Assembly: GCF_019583405.1 (NCBI RefSeq)
Contig: NZ_SZUU01000001.1
Span: 496,001 to 560,000, forward strand
Direction of reading: 5' to 3'
DNA from: Bacteroides fragilis
GTDB lineage: Bacteria; Bacteroidota; Bacteroidia; Bacteroidales; Bacteroidaceae
Length of the DNA: 64,000 nucleotides
Shown: positions 9,056 to 18,789 of the stretch, one piece after another
Layout: each line of letters opens with the position of its first letter
Numbering within the stretch: the first letter of the stretch is position 1
Made by a program: the position numbers and the translations under genes
Notes under the pieces: model-generated
Database searches by the model: none
Told to the model about the DNA's origin: nothing
Seen by the model: only the letters and a program-made list of their open reading frames with translations

Positions 9056-9927
9056 GATTTAGCTTTTTTAGGACCATTAATAAATAGCAGAACAGCTCCT
9101 GCCAGCATCATTAAAATACCAGTCACCATTACATATTTCCAAGGTTGACGTACAATCTGAAGAATGCAATATCGGGTATTTCCCACATTATGCGTATCAT
9201 ATCCGGTCAGATAAATATCTTCTCCCAAACGGTAACTGTGAGGATGATTTACTTCAAGCGTAGTTCTCTGCTCTCCAATACGTACATCTGCCGCAAAACG
9301 CGAAGGCATCCCGTTCGGATAATACTCTGTATTGAAAGAGTAGAGTTCCAATTCATAATCCAGATAATAGGCTTTCCCATCCATACTATAGGCTTCGCGT
9401 CCCGGTTGTCCGGCATAAAGCGGAATCCGTAATGTCTGCACATCGCTGCTGCCGAAGAATCCGGCAAATAAAGCGAACCATACCCCCAAATGGTTCAGGA
9501 GAAAACGCTTCTTCGCCGGTACACGATGATAGAAAGCATGGATAACCACCATTGTCAGATTGCTCAATAAAAGAAAAAGAATGGCAATGAATACCCAGGA
9601 AGTCATAAAGTTATAGCATCCCAGTGAGGCTGGGACTCCTGATATGGAGGCAGCTTCTGCTTCCGATAATTGGGGAAACAACCCGATAACCAAGCTGCCA
9701 CCTATTAATAATAAAATTGATAAAATACTTGTCCGGGAAGACAGCAGAAAACGGGTTAACGGCAACTTATTACCTTCTCTATAGAGACGCCATAATAAAT
9801 AGACCCATATAACTGCTACAATCACATTCAGAGGGAATGCAAAAAAAGATAAGGGGAAATTGCCTGTCATAGTTTGCAATAATGCTGCTATTACAAAATA
9901 TGCAGTCACTAATAGTTTTTTGTGCAT
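9052..9927 (-). CDS. ResB-like cytochrome c biogenesis protein
   Basis: 291 residues, with several N-terminal membrane segments, a periplasmic beta-rich domain at about residues 165-265, and a C-terminal segment. Context and the HHXX-free, short architecture match the reduced ResB/Ccs1 partner found beside CcsA in Bacteroidetes. First gene of the three-gene unit ResB-CcsA-cytochrome c peroxidase. Upstream, 9928-10197 holds no gene. Confidence 0.75.
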   Translation of the reverse strand: MHKKLLVTAYFVIAALLQTMTGNFPLSFFAFPLNVIVAVIWVYLLWRLYREGNKLPLTRFLLSSRTSILSILLLIGGSLVIGLFPQLSEAEAASISGVPASLGCYNFMTSWVFIAILFLLLSNLTMVVIHAFYHRVPAKKRFLLNHLGVWFALFAGFFGSSDVQTLRIPLYAGQPGREAYSMDGKAYYLDYELELYSFNTEYYPNGMPSRFAADVRIGEQRTTLEVNHPHSYRLGEDIYLTGYDTHNVGNTRYCILQIVRQPWKYVMVTGILMMLAGAVLLFINGPKKAKS

Positions 9928-10197
9928 AGTTGTGCCTTTATATGGTGCAAAGTAAGTAAAAATATGCCAATAAACGTATAAAAGGGCTATTAATTTGTAT
10001 TAAATACAATTTTGAAGTAGATTTAAATTGAAAAGGAACGTTGCTATTTATAATATTGGTTGGGGATGACCGGGATACAAAATAAAAGAAAATATAAATT
10101 AGTACTTAGAATAAAGTAGCTTTCCAGGAGATTATCTATATTAGCATTCACAAAATAGCTTTAATCATTAAATGTCTAATCTTAAAAACGGCAAAAC

Positions 10198-11463
10198 ATG
10201 AAAACTCCATCTTTAATTCTGATGATAATCATTTTATGTAATCTCAGCATCCCAATAAATGCTCAAGTACTAACCTCCCGCCAGCAAAAAGAAGATTTTG
10301 ACACCTTATATAGCTTATTATGTCAAGTACATCCGGATTTATTTATGTATCAAACACAAAAAGAATTCGAAGAAAAGCATGATTCAATATATCGCTTGTT
10401 AAATAAAGAACGAAACGTTTCTGATTTCTACTTTATAGTCTCTCCATTTGTTGCATCTGTAAAAGATGGTCATACTAATTTCGCAATTCCTGCTACTCCA
10501 GACAGAATAGACTATTTGAATCATGGAGGACTGACTCTGCCTTTACGCTTAAAAATAGTAGACGATAAGATAGTGGTTGATTTCCCCTTAATATCCTGTT
10601 CGATACAGGAAAATGATGAAATAACATGTATGAATAATATAAATAGTCAAACTATATTAAGTCAATTGTATCTCTTACTGGGAGCTGAAAAAGGGAATGC
10701 TATTAAGGAAAATCAATTGACCCTTTATCTTTCTACTTTGCTATGGTATAAATATAATTGGGGTGACAAATATGATTTTACAATTAAAAGGGGAAATAAG
10801 ATCTGGAAAGAATCATTGAATGGCATCGGACAAATAGATGCCCTCCCTGTTTTAAAAGCAAAACTTGGAAAAAGCCTGCCGCAATTTAGTTATACTCTAA
10901 GCCCCGATAGACAGACTGCTACTCTGCAAATAATGAACTTATATCAATTACCACAACTAAAACAATTTTGTGACTCTGTCTTTTCGGTGATTAACAGAGA
11001 ACATGTACGCAATTTGGTTATAGATATCAGAAATAACAAAGGAGGGTCAAGTGCCGGAGTTGACATGCTTCTATCATACTTATCGCATGATGCTTATACA
11101 TTATATACTAAAACTGATTTAAAAATCAGTTCATACTCAAAACTGTATAATAAGCAAAAACATCCGGAAACTTATGAAGAAATCAAAAATTTGCCTGACG
11201 GATCTTTATTTGCTATTCAAGATTCTTCTGTAGCGGGAAACCGGGATAAAGCAGATATTTATAAAGGAATAGTTACAGTATTGGTAAATGAAACCACTTA
11301 TTCCGGAGCGTCGACATTTGCATCTGCTATTAAAAAATCTCATGCAGGAAAAATTCTTGGTGAAACCGGCTGCCCAAATGTATATTTTGGCAATTATATG
11401 TCATTCACATTACCCAATTCCCGATTAGAATATTATGTCTCACTTAATAAATTCTATGAATAA
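10198..11463 (+). CDS. Secreted S41-family peptidase-like protein, possibly C-terminally short
   Basis: 421 residues with a signal peptide (ILMIIILCNLSIPINAQ). The C-terminal-processing-peptidase fold is indicated by NLVIDIRNNKGGSSAGVDML and by VNETTYSGASTFASAIKKS, where the Ser probably is the nucleophile and the downstream Lys its partner. There is no PDZ domain. The protein stops soon after the LGETG turn (SLNKFYE), earlier than many relatives, so the tail may be truncated. Base composition is clearly more AT-rich than the flanking genes, which may mean a recent arrival. Confidence 0.7.
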   Translation: MKTPSLILMIIILCNLSIPINAQVLTSRQQKEDFDTLYSLLCQVHPDLFMYQTQKEFEEKHDSIYRLLNKERNVSDFYFIVSPFVASVKDGHTNFAIPATPDRIDYLNHGGLTLPLRLKIVDDKIVVDFPLISCSIQENDEITCMNNINSQTILSQLYLLLGAEKGNAIKENQLTLYLSTLLWYKYNWGDKYDFTIKRGNKIWKESLNGIGQIDALPVLKAKLGKSLPQFSYTLSPDRQTATLQIMNLYQLPQLKQFCDSVFSVINREHVRNLVIDIRNNKGGSSAGVDMLLSYLSHDAYTLYTKTDLKISSYSKLYNKQKHPETYEEIKNLPDGSLFAIQDSSVAGNRDKADIYKGIVTVLVNETTYSGASTFASAIKKSHAGKILGETGCPNVYFGNYMSFTLPNSRLEYYVSLNKFYE

Positions 11464-11479
11464 ATGAACTCTCTAAAAT

Positions 11480-11506
11480 GAAAGCGGAATTGTGAACTCC
11501 GCTTTC
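11480..11506. terminator. Terminator between convergent genes
   Basis: A perfect 9-bp stem (gaaagcgga / tccgctttc) followed by gtttta; it lies 17 bp after the S41 stop and 24 bp from the end of the convergent membrane-protein gene. Confidence 0.75.
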
Positions 11507-11529
11507 GTTTTAGGATTGTCCTATTGCAT

Positions 11530-12579
11530 TTATTTTGAAGATGTTCCACTCTCAAGAATACTGACAATTGAAAAGAGGGTGAAGCAAATAGCCCCTAAAC
11601 CGGCTAATACGCGTGCAGGGATAAAATAATCATCGTGCGTCGTACCTAATTCGAAGACGAAAGAGGCCAGAAACAGACAAGCTAATGCTGTCAATACCGG
11701 AATCAGAGGGATACGGTTGGCCAAAGCAAATTCTCGCCCCCAGATTTTAGCCAGCAAAATTACTTTACTTGAAATACTGTAACAAACAAGACCAAGCCCA
11801 ATCATGATATATCCGATTACCCCATTAGTAGTGCTTGAATCGGCAAAAATAACAGACAGCCCCCAAAGAAGCGATACGGTTCCCATCAACAATACGAGTT
11901 TTGGCCATCTTTTACGTTCTCTATCGGTATACACATTTCTGATTTGACGGGCAATAGTAGCGACCAAAGCAATCAGGCTTGTGCAAATGCAAGCCAGACC
12001 TGCCATCACATGCCCTGCTACGAAATAAGCAGGATCTACATCGCTTTTGGCCAATAAAACAAAAGCCCATATCCAAGCAATCAACGATACAATAATAGCT
12101 ATTGTTTTTAATACAAGTTCTTGACCTTTAGTAAACGCTCCTTTGGGAATACCATTACCAATCATTTTTGAGTTGGCAGGAATCAGTGAAAAGCGGGTAG
12201 AAGATGTTGCAGCGGTTGCTACACAAGTAGTTATCAGTCCTACTCCGGCAACCACATGTCCAGCCACAAAGGAAGAGGCGGAGGTAGATCCGGTAAACAT
12301 ACAAATTCCACCAATAATAGTAACGGCAGCAGCTAAATAACCGATAATAGGCAGTGCGTACAGAGAACCGCGCCCATAAGTATGAATGATTTGCCGGATT
12401 ATAGTAGCAGCTGTTGCAAACAATGCAATACAAATCATACCTAATGAAAAGACTACAGGACCTGCCACCAATCGGTTAGGATCATCTCCATATACACTGA
12501 TAAACGCTCCGTAGCCGAAACAAAACAGAGCCATCGCCAAAGGAATTGCTCTGAACAATATACTAATACCGTAATTCAT
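11530..12579 (-). CDS. Polytopic membrane protein, DUF2776-like
   Basis: 349 residues, about nine to ten membrane helices. The protein is built from internal repeats: the pattern FVAGHVxAGLxxIC followed by a helix ending in ATIxRQI recurs, with related copies near the N-terminus (LVAGPVVFSLGMIC) and C-terminus (IPARVLAGLGAIC). The opening FRAIPLAMALFCFGYG fits my recollection of the DUF2776 family. Function is unknown. It is monocistronic, divergent from ileS. Confidence 0.55.
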   Translation of the reverse strand: MNYGISILFRAIPLAMALFCFGYGAFISVYGDDPNRLVAGPVVFSLGMICIALFATAATIIRQIIHTYGRGSLYALPIIGYLAAAVTIIGGICMFTGSTSASSFVAGHVVAGVGLITTCVATAATSSTRFSLIPANSKMIGNGIPKGAFTKGQELVLKTIAIIVSLIAWIWAFVLLAKSDVDPAYFVAGHVMAGLACICTSLIALVATIARQIRNVYTDRERKRWPKLVLLMGTVSLLWGLSVIFADSSTTNGVIGYIMIGLGLVCYSISSKVILLAKIWGREFALANRIPLIPVLTALACLFLASFVFELGTTHDDYFIPARVLAGLGAICFTLFSIVSILESGTSSK

Positions 12580-12731
12580 AACATATAGGGTTTTAAAATT
12601 TCCCTGATAAACAAGGCATATAGTTTTTTGTTTTGCCCCCCTTACTACTTTTTACACTCTTTTCACAAGGTGACCCCTCCTGTCAGACTGAAATTAAAAA
12701 GGCTTTTCTTGTATGAAAACGAATGTTTTTG

Positions 12732-12739
12732 TACATTTG
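12732..12739 (+). promoter_or_regulatory. -7 element TACATTTG, ileS
   Basis: Matches TAnnTTTG 64 bp upstream of the ileS ATG. The leader between contains short complementary ccct/aggg segments but no T-box is recognisable. Confidence 0.5.
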
Positions 12740-12803
12740 CACCCTTAAAATAGGGAGGGTATCCCGATCTTAAATTGTAAATAGTAAAATTGTAAATATA
12801 GCC

Positions 12804-15800
12804 ATGAGCAAGAAATTTGCCGAATATTCGCAGTTCGACCTCTCGCAGGTGAATAAGGACGTGTTGAAAAAATGGGACGAAAACCAGGTTTTCGCCAAGA
12901 GTATGACAGAACGTGAAGGCTGTCCTTCGTTTGTTTTCTTCGAAGGGCCTCCATCAGCTAACGGTATGCCGGGTATTCACCATGTAATGGCTCGTTCTAT
13001 AAAAGATATTTTCTGTCGTTACAAAACGATGAAAGGATATCAGGTGAAACGTAAGGCAGGTTGGGATACACACGGACTCCCTGTAGAATTAGGTGTAGAA
13101 AAGTCTTTAGGGATCACCAAAGAGGATATTGGAAAAACAATTTCTGTAGCAGAATACAATGCTCATTGCCGTCAGGATGTAATGAAATTCACAAAAGAAT
13201 GGGAAGACCTGACTCATCAAATGGGGTATTGGGTGGATATGAAGCACCCGTACATCACATATGACAACCGTTACATTGAAACACTGTGGTGGTTATTGAA
13301 ACAATTGTATAAAAAAGGATTACTTTATAAAGGATATACTATCCAGCCATATTCTCCGGCAGCCGGGACAGGATTAAGTTCACATGAACTGAATCAGCCG
13401 GGATGCTACCGTGACGTGAAAGACACAACGGTAGTGGCGCAATTTAAGATGAAGAACCCTAAACCCGAAATGGCAGAGTGGGGTACTCCTTATTTTATAG
13501 CATGGACTACTACTCCATGGACACTACCTTCGAATACAGCACTTTGTGTAGGTCCTAAAATTGACTACGTTGCAGTTCAATCGTATAACGCATATACAGG
13601 ACAGCCAATCACGGTAGTATTGGCAAAGGCATTGTTGAATGCACATTTCAGCCCGAAAGCAGCCGAACTGAAACTGGAAGATTATAAACCAGGTGATAAG
13701 TTGGTTCCTTTCAAAGTAATTGCTGAATATAAAGGTATTGATTTGGTAGACATGGAATATGAGCAATTAATTCCATGGGTAAATCCGGGAGAAGGTGCTT
13801 TCCGTGTAATACCGGGCGATTATGTAACAACAGAGGACGGTACGGGTATTGTACACATCGCTCCGACATTTGGTGCGGATGATGCTCAAGTGGCAAAAGC
13901 TGCCGGTGTGCCTCCATTACAGTTGATTAATAAAAAAGGTGAACTTCGTCCGATGGTAGATCTGACCGGTAAATTCTATACTTTAGATGAGTTGGATGAA
14001 GAATTTGTAAAACAGCGTGTTAACGTAGATTTATACAAAGAATATGCAGGTCGTTTCGTGAAGAATGCTTATGATCCGAATCTGTCCGATCAGGATGAAT
14101 CATTGGATGTAAGTATCTGTATGATGATGAAAGTTAATAATCAGGCTTTCAAAATAGAAAAGCATGTGCATAATTACCCGCACTGCTGGCGTACAGACAA
14201 ACCGGTGCTTTATTATCCGCTGGATAGTTGGTTTATTCGTTCTACTGCATGCAAAGAGCGCATGATAGAGTTAAACAAAACCATTAACTGGAAACCGGAA
14301 TCTACCGGAACCGGACGTTTTGGCAAATGGCTGGAAAACCTGAATGATTGGAATCTGAGCCGTTCCCGTTACTGGGGTACTCCGTTGCCTATTTGGCGAA
14401 CAGAAGACAACAGCGACGAGAAATGTATAGAGTCGGTTGAGGAGTTATATAATGAAATCGAAAAATCGGTTGCCGCAGGGTATATGCAATCGAATCCCTA
14501 TAAAGATAGAGGTTTCATACCGGGTGAGTATAATGAAGAAAATTATAATAAGATAGATCTCCATCGCCCGTATGTAGACGATATTATCCTTGTTTCAAAG
14601 GATGGTAAGCCTATGAAACGCGAAACGGACCTGATTGACGTATGGTTTGATTCGGGTGCGATGCCTTATGCACAGATCCACTATCCATTTGAAAATAAAG
14701 AGTTGTTGGATAGCCATCAGGTATACCCGGCAGACTTCATTGCAGAAGGTGTGGATCAGACACGTGGATGGTTCTTCACATTGCATGCCATTGCAACCAT
14801 GGTATTTGACAGTGTTTCATACAAAGCAGTCATTTCAAACGGATTGGTGTTAGACAAGAATGGCAATAAAATGTCTAAACGCTTAGGAAATGCGGTTGAT
14901 CCGTTCTCTACTATCGAGAAATATGGATCCGACCCCTTGCGTTGGTATATGATTACCAATTCTTCTCCATGGGATAACCTGAAGTTTGATGTAGAAGGTA
15001 TCGAAGAAGTGCGGCGTAAATTCTTTGGTACTTTATACAACACCTATTCTTTCTTTGCTTTGTATGCTAATGTAGACGGGTTTGAATACAAAGAGGCTGA
15101 TGTTCCGATGAGCGATCGTCCGGAAATTGACCGATGGATTCTCTCCGTACTGAACACATTAATAAAGGAAGTAGATACCTGTTATAACGAATATGAACCG
15201 ACTAAAGCAGGACGTTTAATTTCTGATTTCGTAAACGATAATCTGTCTAACTGGTACGTCCGCCTGAACCGTAAGCGTTTCTGGGGTGGTGGATTCACTC
15301 AGGATAAACTATCTGCATATCAGACTTTGTATACATGCCTGGAAACGGTAGCCAAATTAATGGCACCTATCGCTCCTTTCTATGCAGACCGTCTGTATGG
15401 CGACCTAATCAGTGCAACAGGACGCGATAATGTTGTTTCTGTCCATCTGGCGAAATTCCCGGAATACAATGAAAAAATGGTAGATAAGGAACTGGAAGCA
15501 CAAATGCAGATGGCACAAGACGTTACTTCCATGGTATTGGCATTGCGTCGTAAAGTGAATATTAAAGTTCGTCAGCCGTTGCAGTGTATCATGATTCCCG
15601 TAGTGGATGAAACACAAAAGGCGCATATCGAGGCTGTAAAAGCACTTATCATGAGTGAAGTCAACGTAAAAGAGATTAAATTCGTTGATGGTGCAGCTGG
15701 CGTTCTGGTGAAAAAGGTTAAATGTGACTTCAAAAAACTGGGACCAAAATTCGGCAAGCAAATGAAGGCTGTTGCGGCAGCTGTAGCAGAAATGTCACAG

Positions 15801-16229
15801 GAAGCTATTGCCGAACTTGAGAAGAACGGCCGTTATACCCTTGTTTTAGATGGGGCAGAAGCTGTTATAGAAGCGGCAGATGTAGAGATCTTCAGCGAGG
15901 ACATTCCGGGATGGTTGGTTGCCAATGAAGGGAAATTGACTGTTGCGCTGGAAGTTACTGTAACGGAAGAACTTCGCCGTGAAGGAATTGCACGTGAATT
16001 GGTAAACCGCATTCAAAATATCCGTAAATCAAGTGGTTTCGAGATTACAGACAAAATAAAAATAACATTATCTAAAAATCCGCAGACAGATGATGCGGTA
16101 AATGAATATAATGGTTATATTTGTAACCAAGTTTTGGGTACATCCCTTACTTTGGCAGACGAAGTAAAAGACGGCACAGAATTAAATTTTGACGACTTCT
16201 CTTTGTTCGTGAATGTAGTGAAAGAATAA
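12804..16229 (+). CDS. ileS: Isoleucyl-tRNA synthetase
   Basis: 1141 residues, the long form common in Bacteroidetes. Class I signatures are present: the HIGH-type motif as GMPGIHH within PSANGMPGIHHVMARS and KMSKRLGN as the KMSKS motif. AWTTTPWTLPSNTALCVG marks the CP1 editing domain that hydrolyses Val-tRNA(Ile). The C-terminal anticodon-binding region runs from about residue 700. It charges tRNA(Ile) in the cytoplasm. The dksA-like, lspA and DUF4296 genes follow on the same strand with short gaps. Confidence 0.97.
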   Translation: MSKKFAEYSQFDLSQVNKDVLKKWDENQVFAKSMTEREGCPSFVFFEGPPSANGMPGIHHVMARSIKDIFCRYKTMKGYQVKRKAGWDTHGLPVELGVEKSLGITKEDIGKTISVAEYNAHCRQDVMKFTKEWEDLTHQMGYWVDMKHPYITYDNRYIETLWWLLKQLYKKGLLYKGYTIQPYSPAAGTGLSSHELNQPGCYRDVKDTTVVAQFKMKNPKPEMAEWGTPYFIAWTTTPWTLPSNTALCVGPKIDYVAVQSYNAYTGQPITVVLAKALLNAHFSPKAAELKLEDYKPGDKLVPFKVIAEYKGIDLVDMEYEQLIPWVNPGEGAFRVIPGDYVTTEDGTGIVHIAPTFGADDAQVAKAAGVPPLQLINKKGELRPMVDLTGKFYTLDELDEEFVKQRVNVDLYKEYAGRFVKNAYDPNLSDQDESLDVSICMMMKVNNQAFKIEKHVHNYPHCWRTDKPVLYYPLDSWFIRSTACKERMIELNKTINWKPESTGTGRFGKWLENLNDWNLSRSRYWGTPLPIWRTEDNSDEKCIESVEELYNEIEKSVAAGYMQSNPYKDRGFIPGEYNEENYNKIDLHRPYVDDIILVSKDGKPMKRETDLIDVWFDSGAMPYAQIHYPFENKELLDSHQVYPADFIAEGVDQTRGWFFTLHAIATMVFDSVSYKAVISNGLVLDKNGNKMSKRLGNAVDPFSTIEKYGSDPLRWYMITNSSPWDNLKFDVEGIEEVRRKFFGTLYNTYSFFALYANVDGFEYKEADVPMSDRPEIDRWILSVLNTLIKEVDTCYNEYEPTKAGRLISDFVNDNLSNWYVRLNRKRFWGGGFTQDKLSAYQTLYTCLETVAKLMAPIAPFYADRLYGDLISATGRDNVVSVHLAKFPEYNEKMVDKELEAQMQMAQDVTSMVLALRRKVNIKVRQPLQCIMIPVVDETQKAHIEAVKALIMSEVNVKEIKFVDGAAGVLVKKVKCDFKKLGPKFGKQMKAVAAAVAEMSQEAIAELEKNGRYTLVLDGAEAVIEAADVEIFSEDIPGWLVANEGKLTVALEVTVTEELRREGIARELVNRIQNIRKSSGFEITDKIKITLSKNPQTDDAVNEYNGYICNQVLGTSLTLADEVKDGTELNFDDFSLFVNVVKE

Positions 16230-16264
16230 TTCTAATACTAATAACCTATTAAACAGTAAAAGTT

Positions 16265-16645
16265 ATGGCAGAAAAGACAAGATATTCGGATGCGGAGTTA
16301 GAAGAATTCCGTGCCATCATCAATGAAAAACTGGAATTAGCACAACGTGACTATGAACAGTTAAAACTGAGCTTAATGGGACTGGACGGGAATGACACAG
16401 ATGACACGTCCCCCACATATAAAGTCTTGGAAGAAGGAGCAAATACATTGTCGAAAGAAGAGACTACACGTCTGGCTCAGCGCCAACTGAAGTTTATTCA
16501 GGGTTTACAGGCTGCTCTTGTACGTATCGAGAATAAAACGTATGGTATTTGCCGCGAAACAGGAAAATTAATTCCGGCAGAACGTCTGCGTGCTGTGCCT
16601 CATGCTACACTGAGCATTGAAGCAAAGAACAGTGGAAAGAAATAA
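16265..16645 (+). CDS. TraR/DksA-family protein lacking the zinc-finger cysteines
   Basis: 126 residues: an N-terminal coiled coil and a C-terminal DksA-like segment YGICRETGKLIPAERL with the typical PHATLSIEAK ending. Classical DksA uses four cysteines to bind zinc; only one cysteine is left here, so the domain must fold without zinc. Such proteins enter the secondary channel of RNA polymerase and modulate promoters with ppGpp. Lies 36 bp after ileS and probably is co-transcribed with it. Confidence 0.85.
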   Translation: MAEKTRYSDAELEEFRAIINEKLELAQRDYEQLKLSLMGLDGNDTDDTSPTYKVLEEGANTLSKEETTRLAQRQLKFIQGLQAALVRIENKTYGICRETGKLIPAERLRAVPHATLSIEAKNSGKK

Positions 16646-16654
16646 ATAGTAGGC

Positions 16655-16732
16655 TACGAGCTACCTATTGCAAGAGACAAGTGTATACACGCAATATCGT
16701 GTTTCTCTTTAGCTTGTAATGGGTAGCTCGTA
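16655..16732 (+). repeat. Long inverted repeat between the dksA-like gene and lspA
   Basis: Perfect 11-bp outer arms (tacgagctacc / ggtagctcgta) extend inward for about nine more bases with mismatches or wobbles around a roughly 38-nt centre. Possibly an attenuating hairpin or a dispersed palindromic element; it shares agctacc with the hairpin at 2308-2360. Confidence 0.6.
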
Positions 16733-16758
16733 ACTTATATAACTGATAGCGTAACAAA

Positions 16759-17391
16759 ATGAAAAAACTACTCACGAAAGGACAAATCGCTCTGCTCGTC
16801 ATTTTTTCTGTGCTGATCATTGATCAAGTGATTAAAATCTGGATCAAGACTCATATGTATTGGCATGAGAGTATCCGTATTACAGATTGGTTTTATATTT
16901 ATTTCACCGAAAATAATGGTATGGCATTTGGAATGGAGATATTTGGAAAACTCTTTCTGACTACATTCCGAATCGTCGCAGTAGGCCTGATAGGGTGGTA
17001 CTTATATAAAATAGTAAAAAGGGGATTAAAAACCGGATATATCATTTGTGTATCGTTAATCTTGACCGGTGCACTGGGTAACATTATTGACAGTGTTTTC
17101 TATGGAGTCTTTTTCAACGAAAGCACCCATTCACAGATAGCCAGTTTTATGCCCGAAGGAGGTGGTTACTCCACTTGGTTCTATGGTAAAGTAGTTGATA
17201 TGTTTTATTTCCCGATAATTGATACGAACTGGCCGACATGGATGCCTTTTGTAGGTGGAGAACATTTCATTTTCTTTAGTCCGATCTTCAATTTCGCAGA
17301 TGCCGCCATTAGCTGCGGAATTATTGCCTTATTACTGTTCTATAGCAAATATCTGAATGATTCATACCATCATTCTGTGACCAAAAAGTAA
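16759..17391 (+). CDS. lspA: Lipoprotein signal peptidase (signal peptidase II)
   Basis: 210 residues with four membrane segments. The catalytic aspartates lie in TGALGNIIDSVFYG, which becomes GNxxDR-like, and in FNFADAAISCGI. FTENNGMAFGM is a further conserved piece. It cleaves the signal peptide of diacylglyceryl-modified prolipoproteins at the inner membrane. The protein is longer than the E. coli enzyme because of an insertion between the two catalytic motifs, a form seen in Bacteroidetes. The next gene encodes one of its likely substrates. Confidence 0.93.
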   Translation: MKKLLTKGQIALLVIFSVLIIDQVIKIWIKTHMYWHESIRITDWFYIYFTENNGMAFGMEIFGKLFLTTFRIVAVGLIGWYLYKIVKRGLKTGYIICVSLILTGALGNIIDSVFYGVFFNESTHSQIASFMPEGGGYSTWFYGKVVDMFYFPIIDTNWPTWMPFVGGEHFIFFSPIFNFADAAISCGIIALLLFYSKYLNDSYHHSVTKK

Positions 17392-17401
17392 AAAAGAGGT
17401 A

Positions 17402-18448
17402 ATGAAAAAGTATTTCCGGTTTCAATTATGTTGTATCTGTCTTTTGGTACTGATAACATCTGCTTGTAAGGTGAAAAGACCTGATAGCGTTATATCAGAA
17501 TCACAGATGGAAAATCTGCTATACGATTACCACATTGCCAAAGCGATGGGTGAGAACATGCCTGGTGGCGAGAATTACAAAAAAGCATTGTATGTAGAAG
17601 CTGTATTTAAGAAATATGGTACAACAGAAGAAGTTTTTGACTCGTCTATGGTGTGGTATACACGCAACACAAAAATACTATCGGAAATCTATGAAAAGGT
17701 AAATAAAAGGCTGAAAGCCCAACAGGATGCCATCAACCACTTAATAGCATTGCGTGATAATAAGCCTAAGATGTCTGCTCCAGGCGACAGTATCAATGTC
17801 TGGGCATGGCAGCGGGTTGCCCAGTTAACGGAATCTCCATTGAATAATAAGTTCACGTTCACATTACCTTCTGATACAAATTTCAAGAAACGTGATGTAT
17901 TGCTCTGGAAAATACAATATAACTTCCTGGATGGAATGCCGGACTCAACAATGGCTCCGGTAATGGCCATGCAGATTGTTTATAAGAACGACAGTGTGAC
18001 CAATAGTTGCACGAAACATATATTTGAATCAGGAATTCAGGACATTCGTCTTCAATCAGATACGATGACTATCAAGGAAATAAAAGGATTCATTTTCTAT
18101 CCGCAATCCCAAAAGTCAACAACACTTTTGGTTAGTGACATTTCGTTGACCCGTTATCATGTAAATGACTCATTAACACAAATGGGAAAAGACTCTTTAA
18201 ATGCCGACTCAATAACAGAAAAAAACAAAGTAGATTCTATCCGGAAGAAAGCTCCCCAAGATACTATTCAAACGACGCCGGTACATCAACGGACTAATCC
18301 AAAGGATTTGAACCGCCCCAATAACGATGTCCGTCCCGTTAAACCGGAACAACGAGAGAAAGAGCAACAAATAGAAAAAGAAAAACAGCAATTAGAAAGA
18401 CAGCAACGAACTAATCCGAGGAGACCATTGCGTCGTCAGAATAATTAG
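17402..18448 (+). CDS. DUF4296 lipoprotein
   Basis: 348 residues. An N-terminal lipobox (ITSAC) ends the signal sequence. The DUF4296 region follows, with ESQMENLLYDYHIAKAM and the FDSSMVWYTRN motif, then a beta-rich middle, and a low-complexity C-terminal tail rich in Gln, Glu, Arg and Pro. The family is restricted mainly to Bacteroidetes and lacks an assigned function. It starts 10 bp after lspA, so the two are likely co-translated. Confidence 0.85.
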   Translation: MKKYFRFQLCCICLLVLITSACKVKRPDSVISESQMENLLYDYHIAKAMGENMPGGENYKKALYVEAVFKKYGTTEEVFDSSMVWYTRNTKILSEIYEKVNKRLKAQQDAINHLIALRDNKPKMSAPGDSINVWAWQRVAQLTESPLNNKFTFTLPSDTNFKKRDVLLWKIQYNFLDGMPDSTMAPVMAMQIVYKNDSVTNSCTKHIFESGIQDIRLQSDTMTIKEIKGFIFYPQSQKSTTLLVSDISLTRYHVNDSLTQMGKDSLNADSITEKNKVDSIRKKAPQDTIQTTPVHQRTNPKDLNRPNNDVRPVKPEQREKEQQIEKEKQQLERQQRTNPRRPLRRQNN

Positions 18449-18456
18449 AAGATGAG

Positions 18457-18789
18457 ATGAAACGTTTTGCTGCACATTATATATTTATTCCGGAAAGTGG
18501 ATTTTTAAAACTGTATGCTATAGAAATGGAGGGAGAGTATGTCTATCGTATTTTTCCCTGTAATGAAGAAATTGAATCTGTAGAATGGTTTCCCGGTGTC
18601 ATTTTATTGACCTCACAAAAAAAACTGGATATAAATAATACTTTGTTCAACTTAACCGATACCGATGAACAAAGTATTACTATTCCGGAAATTACCTCAT
18701 GCATGAAATGGCAGGCTTATTTGTTATTTCCCTTTGACTTTGCTACAATGCGGCCTGTCGCCGAAACTCAGCGCAGACAATTGCGGTAG
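18457..18789 (+). CDS. Conserved hypothetical protein
   Basis: 110 residues, no signal peptide or membrane segment. The sequence does not match a family I can name. It begins 8 bp after the DUF4296 gene on the same strand, so it is probably the last cistron of the ileS-lspA cluster. Its last 47 bp overlap in antisense the end of the convergent TrmH-type gene (18743-19504), so at least one tail is encoded on both strands. Confidence 0.65.
   Translation: MKRFAAHYIFIPESGFLKLYAIEMEGEYVYRIFPCNEEIESVEWFPGVILLTSQKKLDINNTLFNLTDTDEQSITIPEITSCMKWQAYLLFPFDFATMRPVAETQRRQLR

Noticed and set aside
12740..12803. T-box riboswitch before ileS
   Set aside because: The leader is only about 60 nt and has no T-box consensus or specifier loop; T-boxes are not usual in Bacteroides.
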